NCBI GenBank assembly: GCA_965153355.1
Contig: OZ231126.1
Location: forward strand, 54,188,001-54,252,000
From: Flaccisagitta enflata
Lineage: Eukaryota; Chaetognatha; Sagittoidea; Aphragmophora
Length of the DNA: 64,000 nucleotides
Direction: 5' to 3'
The position numbers and the translations under genes are program-made. This document shows, piece by piece, positions 57,054 to 64,000 of this stretch. The notes beneath the pieces were generated by a model that was given only the letters and a program-made list of their open reading frames with translations, had not been told where the DNA came from and did no database searches. Positions within the stretch are counted from its first letter, which is position 1; each line of letters opens with the position of its first letter.

Positions 57054-57656
57054 ATGGATTCCAGAGCTTCATCAAAAATTCCTAATCTTAATGACGCTCC
57101 AGTTGAAGCCTTGCTTGGAGCGAAGCTGGTCATGTTAGGTAGTTCAATCCGGTGCACTTGTTTTTCCCCACAAGGACAAAGCTATAATTCAAGCTTACTC
57201 GAGGTTAAACATATAAAACCAAAACCAAACCCACACCTAACCCTCACCCTATCCCTAATCCCTATTCTATCCCTATCCCTAACCCTAAAACCCACCCCAT
57301 CCCTAACCCGAACCCCACCCCTAACCCTAAAACATTACCCGCTTAAAAACACTTAAAAACAAATGACACGGATTGTTATTGCGGACGTGACCGCGAAGGT
57401 TCCTACGAAGCGCATGATCTTTTTACATTTTTGGTATCAACACAAGCAGCTCCACCTCAACAAAGCCAGCGCCGTTTGCGAAACATCAAAGGCAGTCATC
57501 AAATTTTGGAAAGAAGCGGGAATCAAGCCCAAAAAGATTGACTGCGTCATACGCGAGGTAAACAAGTGTGTGTTATACCATAAAGGTCCCAAATTTGTTA
57601 GATTGACAATGATTAATGAACAAATAACGCCACATGCTTCCGACCTTTCAAATTGA
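57054..57656 (+). pseudogene. Protein-coding remnant, N-terminal part (uncharacterised family)
   Basis: Two plus-strand frames. 57054-57356 begins with DSRASSKIPNLNDAPVEALL before running into a CCCTAA-like tract. 57363-57656 encodes KVPTKRMIFLHFWYQH, ASAVCETSKAVIKFW and KEAGIKPKKIDCVIREVNK. Normal composition, unlike the surrounding low-complexity frames. From memory, the HFWYxH...FWxxAxI pattern resembles an uncharacterised protein family multicopy in cnidarians, arthropods and molluscs; I cannot verify it here. The central part of such a protein (several hundred residues) is missing, so this is a decayed or truncated copy. It lies inside the 55816-59604 TIR segment. Confidence 0.45.
57234..57335. 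repeat. Degenerate CCCTAA telomere-like tract
   Basis: CCCTAACCCTAAAACCC, CCCTATCCCTAACCC and related words, heavily mutated, over about 100 bases. It splits the two N-terminal frames of the coding remnant. Confidence 0.8.
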
Positions 57657-57659
57657 AAT

Positions 57660-58280
57660 ACTGTAAACATGAACAAATGAACAAAAGGCACTTTCAAAGT
57701 CCAACGCCGCGTTTCATCAACTGCGGCTGTAACACCTCTCACATAATTAGGCGAACTGGAAAAATGATCAAAATTGATAGAAATATTGCATTCAGTGGGC
57801 TGAAATTTGACATTGAGAGAGCTAAAATGTAGTACTTTCACAAACCGGGGCTCTCGGAAAGTGAAACGTCAAAAATAAAGTGAGAGATTTTCACTGATTT
57901 TGACATGGAAATTTTTGATGATGAGAGATCATAAACCTCCTTAGAATTTGACGTGAAAAATGCAAGAGAACATCACATCTCAGGTTCTTGTATCACTGAC
58001 AGACAAAAATGATTCAACAGTACAAAGATACAGTCAATGACAGCCGTGAGAAGTCACAAAACCCCTTATCGAATTGAATGGTTTTAGCAAGAAGTTTGAA
58101 GCTTAACTAAACCTAAAATTTGCATGATATCAATTGATGATGCTACTTGCAGCTCTTAGTTGACATAACTTTTGTAGAACCCTTATGGAAATAATATATT
58201 TTGATTCTTGACCTGGACTCCTGTTTTGGACTTTAAAACGCAATTCTAGGCAAGTTCTGGTCCCAATTCGCCAAATTTTG
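57660..58280. other. Unassigned AT-rich sequence between coding remnants
   Basis: Could be a decayed intron or replaced coding region; no motif seen. Confidence 0.35.
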
Positions 58281-58283
58281 TGA

Positions 58284-58532
58284 GAGGTATTACAATACAA
58301 AGGTCTCGATGAACCAATTGAAACCTGGCCGGAGAACCCCGATTACCAGAAACTGCACAAGTTTGCTCATCATCTTCCGGTAGACAATGCCGCAACTGAG
58401 CGTATGATCCGGCGAACGTACTATGGAAAGCGAAGTGAACGTACTATGGAAAGCGAAGTGAAGACCACTTTCAAGCAACACATGCTGTTGTCGGAGCCGC
58501 CATTGCTAAAGTCCCAACCCGAGCACGCAAGA
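58284..58532 (+). pseudogene. Protein-coding remnant, C-terminal part (same family?)
   Basis: Open frame after the TGA at 58281: DEPIETWPENPDYQKLHKFA then HHLPVDNAATERMIRRT. The LPVxNxAxER tail resembles the C-terminal region of the multicopy invertebrate protein suggested for 57363-57656 (recollection, unverified). A 23-base direct duplication (GAACGTACTATGGAAAGCGA...) at about 58412-58457 shifts the frame, and 57657-58283 shows no homologous coding sequence. Ends at the reverse HLE starting 58535. Pseudogene status is inferred from these lesions. Confidence 0.45.
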
Positions 58533-58534
58533 CA

Positions 58535-58657
58535 AACAAGGCCAAGTAGGCCAATAAGGTGCGACGTGTGGATCGTCGAACGAATGCGTTACCCGACAGA
58601 CAAACCAACCGACCGACCAACAGACACAGCCAGTTATAGAGGTGCTTTGTCGCACTT
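58535..58657 (-). mobile_element. HLE subfamily D, complete
   Basis: Minus strand: AAGTGCGACAAAGCACCTC, TATAACTGGCTGTGTC, GGTTGGTCGGTCGGTTGG array, GTAACGCATTCG, CACACGTCGCACCTTATT, hairpin GGCC-TACTT-GGCC, TTGTT. Length 123. Confidence 0.92.
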
Positions 58658-58699
58658 ATCAAAGCGTTTGGTCACAAAGAGGCGGAGTGAGAGCTGTTT

Positions 58700-59240
58700 T
58701 AATAGTTCTGTATTTGGCATTCTGTATTCATATACACTGTATTCATATACATCTTATTTTTACTAATGTTTTGAAGTTAGCTGCATTCATCTAATGAAAT
58801 ACCGACCAAATATTGATGAAATTAAAAGAAAAACTTTTTTTTATTTTTGTTTTGTTTTGTTTTCTTTTTTTTTTTCTTTTTTTGACGGGTGTGGATGAAA
58901 GGCGTTGCTCATCAAATAGTGTAAAAGGTTTTTTGCTACTTGCGACTTTGAGAGACTTTGTCTGTCAGTCAGTCAATCTGTCGGTCTTAAAGTGTAAATA
59001 TGTGCATCCAAGTGTATGCGTAGGGAGTTGCACGCCCCTGCCTCCCCCCTCGTGTGTGGAGGTGTTTTAGCCCCGCGTTACCGGAAGTGACGTCTTAAAC
59101 GGAAGTGTCGCCACTTGACGGAGATGGTATCCAAATAGCTCACTCTCTTAGGGACTGGGGGTTTGTACCACCTGGAATCGTGAAGGTTACAACTTTCTTT
59201 TATGCGCTTGGCCTGAATTATATCCAAATTAACAATTTTA
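58700..59240. other. Unassigned sequence inside the TIR segment
   Basis: T-rich at 58838-58880. CTTGCGACTTTGAGAG and GTCAGTCAGTCAATCTGTCG (58938-58985) hint at another decayed HLE 5' part. No gene. Confidence 0.4.
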
Positions 59241-59775
59241 CCATAACCGGAAGTGGCGCGTCTATAAAAGATGTTGTTTTGCGCCATCTAGCGTCATTAA
59301 AACTCATTTTTGACGCCAGATTTGGATTCTATGTAGAAAATTATGGCAGATTCCCTATAGAATTCAGATTTTTGCCTAAGAAATATAAGATATTGCAGAG
59401 AGATAAAAGAATTTGTCCAAACGTTTATCTCAAAAGTGAATGAATTTGCTCTGGATTGTAGTCCTTGACGCATTATTTTTTCCGTTGATAGGATATTGAA
59501 AGTTAAGGACTTTTTATGATTGTTATTTCATAACAACACATCTGGTCATCATTTGAGCCGGTGGTTGAGGGGTTTTCACGATTTTTTGATAATTTCCCGA
59601 CGTCTAATGGGGAAGGGAAAAAAAGGGGAAAAAAGAGAAAAAAAAAAAAGAAAATTTAGGAAAATATTGATTTTGGCAGTACCAAATGATAAAACCTAAT
59701 TAGTACAAAACAATCTTACATTGATTAAACCTAAAATATAAATTTATTGCTTTGTAGGGAGGAAAATCATAGATT

Positions 59776-59810
59776 TTGCAACGCGACGCAACGCGACGCA
59801 ACGCGGGAAA
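59776..59810. repeat. Triplicate GCAACGCGAC
   Basis: Three direct copies of a 10-base CpG-rich word in an AT-rich region (59607-60210 otherwise unassigned). Confidence 0.85.
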
Positions 59811-60212
59811 GGAAATCAAAGGCAGGGGGGAAAGAAACAAAAGCCGTGCAACTATATACGTCACAATGCAAACAAAGGCGAAATTCGACAACCACACATA
59901 TTCATAACCTACTCAACTTTTTTTATTGAAACAAATCAAAGTATACTTAGTTTTTTTAGTCTCATTTTTCTTGTAAACAAGCTTAAAAATATAAACCAAC
60001 AAAGAAACTTGATATTGCATTGATGAGAGACAGAAACAATCTCTGATTTGCAAGAATTCTTTAAAAATAGAGTTGCAAGAATTTATGAAGCAGTTGGGTG
60101 AAATTCTGAGACTGTTTCCAGATGCAATTTTTTGCATTTTTAAGAACATGGCCCTATTCTTATATTTTTTTAGAATGAAGCTTTGTTATCGAAAATGCAA
60201 ATTTATCAAATA

Positions 60213-60979
60213 CAGGGTGTATCACATCAAACAGGACAAAAGAAAACGATGTATTTTTGCTTCTAGAAGTGCAAAATCATTTCTGAAAACTGTTTCTAAG
60301 AGATAACTTCAGACGATTTTTGAATGATACAGACTTTTGCTAGTCATGGTTAACATATATCCTCAGCAAAACCATGAAAAAATGCCTTTTTTTAGCAAAA
60401 AATGCTAATTTCTATCCAAATTCAAGGTTTTTCCTTAGATTTTTCAAGTCATATTCACATATAGACGACAAAAAATGGTCAGAAATGTTTGTCAGTTACG
60501 CTAGGACACTGAAGATTGGGATTCCCTCATGACCTTTGTCAAAATTGTATCATTCAATATAGTTATTGAAATTTTTATCAATGCACATAAAACTTTTTTG
60601 TAATGAAACTTACAAAAAAGTCTCTGGACCTAACCAATATTGTACAATTTTCTCATTTTTTGCAGAGGTATGATTCTACCTCACAATATCTTTAATTCAA
60701 GACCATTGCCAGGATTGTAGCACCATTTGTTTGGAAATGAGAGTAGGATAAAAAGATGCTTGTCAATATACAACAAAACAAGCAAAAACTAAAAGTAAAA
60801 ACTATACTTTGCTTTAAACAATACAAAGGGATTCAGTTTTCTTAATGAGCCTTTGGCAAAATACAGATATAAAAATCGTTTTTTAAGAGCTTTCTGAACC
60901 TGTTTACAGAATCATTCTACCATTTCTAGAAGCAAAGATACATCGTTTTCTTTTGTCCTGTTTGGCGTGGTACTCCCTG
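60213..60979. mobile_element. TA-flanked TIR element
   Basis: CAGGGTGTATCACATCAAAC at left, right inverted CAGGGAGTACCACGCCAAAC; TIRs about 60 bases with AGGACAAAAGAAAACGATGT and TTGCTTCTAGAA. TA at 60211-60212 and 60980-60981. Length 767, no intact frame. Confidence 0.93.
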
Positions 60980-60984
60980 TAAGA

Positions 60985-61620
60985 AGCTGGCTTAGAATTT
61001 CACCAAAAACATCTCTAATTGCTAACTAAAATTTTCTTCATAAATCCACAATTTTTGCATCATTTATCTTTATTTTTCTTACCTTTTATGCAAAAATATC
61101 AGAAAAAAATAAATTAACCTATTTTTGTTACAAAAAACATCAATGAAAATAAAAATTATCAAAAAGATGTGTTGACTCACTACATGTTGTCCTCGTTTGC
61201 TCTGTGACATACACCCCTGCTTAATGATGAACCGGCATGGCCTTTTTGAGCTCACATAACTTGCATTGTTACTTAAACCGAGTAATTTGAATACACAAAA
61301 TTTTGATCGATGAACCTGGTCAGCGTGGTGGCCGTAAGGACATCCTTATCCAAATTGAAGCCTTTTCGGTGGAAAAAGTTGGCAGCGATGTGCTGATGTC
61401 GTCTCATCTTCGGAGATAGGAAGTTTATCATTGGCATCCACTAATCAGAAGGAAATAAGGTTACCATGATTTCTTTTAAAGTTTGTGACTTCTCGAATAT
61501 GCCTGGAAAAATCTCCATCCTTGTCACTCAATCAGACTGTTTCGCAGGGTTCTCGTTTCATTTGACACATGCACACCTGAGAGTGACTTATTATACCATA
61601 AAACAAACAAAAACAACTCT
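60985..61620. other. Unassigned sequence
   Basis: AT-rich; no gene or element recognised. Confidence 0.4.
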
Positions 61621-61634
61621 GACTGTTCCCTTTC

Positions 61635-61672
61635 ATCACTGCCCCTGCCCATCCATCCGCGACTAAGGTTTA
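61635..61672 (+). mobile_element. HLE 3' fragment
   Basis: CACTGCCCCTGCCCATCC and ATCCGCGACTAAGG match the subterminal part of A/B copies, then the sequence changes to a T run. Confidence 0.5.
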
Positions 61673-61676
61673 CAAT

Positions 61677-62047
61677 TTTTTTTCCTTATAAGAACCAAGA
61701 TTGTAAGAACATTAGGCTCCAAGTCCTCAAAAGTTTAAGAACATGCTAAAAATATTAGAAAATATCATTTCTTCAATAAAAATGATATTTTTTTTGTTTT
61801 TACCGCAGGTTTCATTCCATTTACATTGTTCTTGGTTTTGACTTAAGACATTTAAACTTGCTGCTTTGTTTTTTCATTGACATTTTCCTTAATTTCTCTC
61901 AGAAGATAATTTTGAATTAGGAATGTTGTTAATAAAAAGTAAAAAACTGCTTTTGAATTAAAAATCTAAGAACGCTTAAGCCTTGAAACTGCCTAAAATT
62001 TAAGAACATTGAAGGCTTGCCCAGAAAGTGACGTTCCTATAAGAAAA
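61677..62047. mobile_element. TIR MITE with TTCTTATAAGAAC ends
   Basis: TTTTTTTCCTTATAAGAAC at left, right inverted TTTTTTCTTATAGGAAC; inner TAAGAACATTAGGC against inverted TGTTCTTAAATTTTAGGC. Shares TGTTCTTAAATTTT words with the left end of the 23133-25880 block. Target duplication not resolved. Confidence 0.65.
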
Positions 62048-62288
62048 AACAAGGCCAACACCTATAAGTCGAGACTTACAGATTAACTTAGAATGACTTA
62101 GAATGACTTAGTTTACCCTTAAATAACTTAAAATGAGTTAAAGAAATAAAACAGATAAAAAAAGTAAAATGGGGACCGACTGACTGACCAACCAACCGAC
62201 CAACCAACCGACCGACCAACCAACTGACCGACCAACCGACTGACCGACGGACGGACAAAGCGGGGTGGAGAGTTGCGTGCACGCGACT
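62048..62288 (-). mobile_element. HLE subfamily E, complete
   Basis: Minus strand: AGTCGCGTGCACGCAACTC, TCCACCCCGCTTTG, a long GGTTGGTCGGTC array, CCCATTTTACTTTTTTTATC, a few AAGTCATTCT units, TCTCGACTTATAGG and TGTTGGCCTTGTT. Length 241. It shows the short form of subfamily E. Confidence 0.9.
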
Positions 62289-62329
62289 AAAAAGTTGGCC
62301 TTGTATCGGGCCTTGTTAAACACCTCCTC

Positions 62330-63690
62330 GGTCACGTCTAAAAATAGGGTATTTACTATTGGTTTTCAGCAAGGTATCCTTTTTGCGCATAAGGCTCCCC
62401 TGCCCTGCCCATAGCCCAACCACAAACGATTTTTCAGTTGTCGCATTTCTAACCTAATAATTCCTAATATTTCAAGCATCCAGTACATCCATATCCTCAT
62501 CTACCTGTCACTTTTCTCATTTCTTCCTTCTTCGTTTTCCTTGATGACGGTATTTGACGGCCGTCCGGGCTGCCCACCGACGACACGATCATTGTGTAAA
62601 TTCCTCTTAATTCATACTTTACAGGCCACTATGTCTCATCCGTGAGTGCGCCGTGGTTGCTTCGCACAAATTTTATTTTTATTTTTTCTTCTGTATTTCT
62701 CTCCGCAAACGGAAATTAAGTTCAGCCTATCGAAGTAAAACGCCTAACAGCTCGATTTAAACTCACGTTGAATTCTGGATCCAGTTTTTTGGGATGCCCT
62801 TTGGATGGAATTCCAATACTTAAATGTTAACAGTCATGTTTTACACGGTACTTGTAGTAGTAAGGGGATACCTAATTTAGATATCATGATTATCATGAAT
62901 TTTTTGGTCAAATCACACTTAAACACACTTAATAAGATGATTTAGGTCGATCGCTACCTTCAGATTGCAGTTTTGAGCACAATAAGCCTGCAAAAATGAT
63001 GCTAGATTTGCCTGAGAATAATCGTTGATGACATGTCTTCACGTTTTAGGCCATATCTCATACATTTTTTATAATAAATATAAAAACATTGGTGACCAAA
63101 ATGAAGAGTTTTTTCAGACGAATCGACTGGTACCTTTGGCGCGAATATTGGTCCAACTGTTCAAAAGTTATTTCTTTCTAAAGGCAAAAAATGAGATGTA
63201 AAACATTCAGAATGGGCAAATATTGCAATTTTCATTACACAATCGATGATTAGTTGCCATTTTTTAAGCCAACTGCTGGAACATGACCACCGCTTGAGAA
63301 TAATATGCGTTTTTCGAGACGAATTTTATTGCTAGTCACTGTTAAATCATTTACCAATACATCTGTAATAACTGTTGATCATTTCAGAAAAACTGACATT
63401 CTCAATCAAAACAAACATGTATTAAAGCATATTGGGTAACCTGGTTGACCTAAAACAATTGTTTCTATTTTTTGTAGAAGATATCTGGTTGATAAGCACA
63501 GAACGCAAAAGGTAAACTAATGCTTTTGGTTTCTTCAAAAATCAAAAGTTCCTATACCCTCAGTTAATTTCGATAAAGCAGTCTAAACACTGTAAAGCAT
63601 TGTTTGAAGGATCAGAAGTTTTCTGCAGTGTTTCTTTTCTTTTTTTTTAGGTAAGTCTGATAAAGAGAACAAGAACGAGAACACAAATCA
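62330..63690. other. Unassigned sequence
   Basis: No gene, TIR or tandem array recognised over 1.3 kb. Confidence 0.4.
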
Positions 63691-63697
63691 TTGGTTG

Positions 63698-63908
<211 letters not shown>

Positions 63909-64000
63909 GCGTGCACATGTTTGTGCGTAAAAGAAACTAGGCCGGATTCACGACAATTTTGCCTCTTCTATAAGATACAAAGTTTTATGTACTATTTGTT

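Larger units (their letters stand above)
55816..59604. mobile_element. 3.8-kb TIR-bounded segment, TA target
   Basis: GACGTCGGGAAATTATCAAA at left and its inverted copy at right; about 150 terminal bases are about 94% identical by eye, and inverted similarity continues to about 56190 and 59245 (GTAGAATCCAAATTTTGCGT, CACTTCCGG). TA at 55814-55815 and 59605-59606. Inside: three tandem HLEs, a protein-coding remnant with a telomere-like tract, and a reverse HLE. It may be a MITE of about 760 bases that acquired 3 kb, or a decayed full element. Confidence 0.82.

Overview
Eukaryotic, almost certainly animal, intergenic DNA. No bacterial gene layout, operon, rRNA or intact protein gene is visible in 64 kb. 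The sequence is dominated by long dinucleotide to tetranucleotide microsatellites, minisatellites, terminal-inverted-repeat (TIR) DNA transposons without intact transposases, foldback elements, and one very abundant dispersed element. A marine invertebrate is my guess (microsatellite load, TA-target Tc1/mariner-type elements, CCCTAA-like tract, a decayed copy of what looks like an invertebrate multicopy protein); the species cannot be named from this window.

The key discovery-type signal is a superfamily of about 25-30 short elements, here called HLE (Helitron/Helentron-like elements, non-autonomous). Each has a 5' hairpin (typically AGTCGCGTGCACGCGACT), a conserved CTCTACA-type box, a GTCC/GGTC tetranucleotide array, a variable body that can carry minisatellites, a 3' copy of the 5' half-stem in inverted orientation, then a small GC hairpin and the terminus TTGTT. 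Subfamilies A, B, C and D differ in the terminal motif, but the 5' motif and the 3' inverted motif change together, and so do the two sides of the 3' hairpin. A related empty site for one copy (50440-50747) lies at about 52120, so the ends and the T-rich target can be read directly.

Layout. 0-4 kb: GA/CT arrays, a tRNA-Glu-like foldback, a 79-bp satellite, a CTGCTGG minisatellite ending at an HLE 3' end, and GGAC/CAGA arrays. 4-10 kb: a Tc1-type MITE and large CT, CTT and AAC arrays. 10-13 kb: a 2.1-kb TA-flanked element containing a second MITE. 13-20 kb: a 20-bp satellite, two tRNA-like sequences, tandem HLEs, a foldback, and a 1.08-kb HLE carrying minisatellites. 20-27 kb: a TIR family with GAGCGA-type interior, more HLEs, and a 2.7-kb inverted-repeat-bounded block. 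27-31 kb: a near-identical 1243-bp tandem duplication and ATAGGTAATT minisatellites. 32-41 kb: a perfect 51-bp inverted repeat, a 1.7-kb HLE with two nested elements, and foldback and TA elements. 41-42.6 kb: a 75-bp satellite. 43-54 kb: nested HLEs, very long GA/CA arrays, and a retroposition-like duplication. 55.8-59.6 kb: a 3.8-kb TIR-bounded segment holding HLEs, a telomere-like tract and the only convincing protein-coding remnant. 60-64 kb: a TA element, a MITE next to an HLE, and a TG array.

Nothing here forms a pathway. The functional story is successive transposon insertion, with HLEs spreading tetranucleotide arrays and minisatellites.
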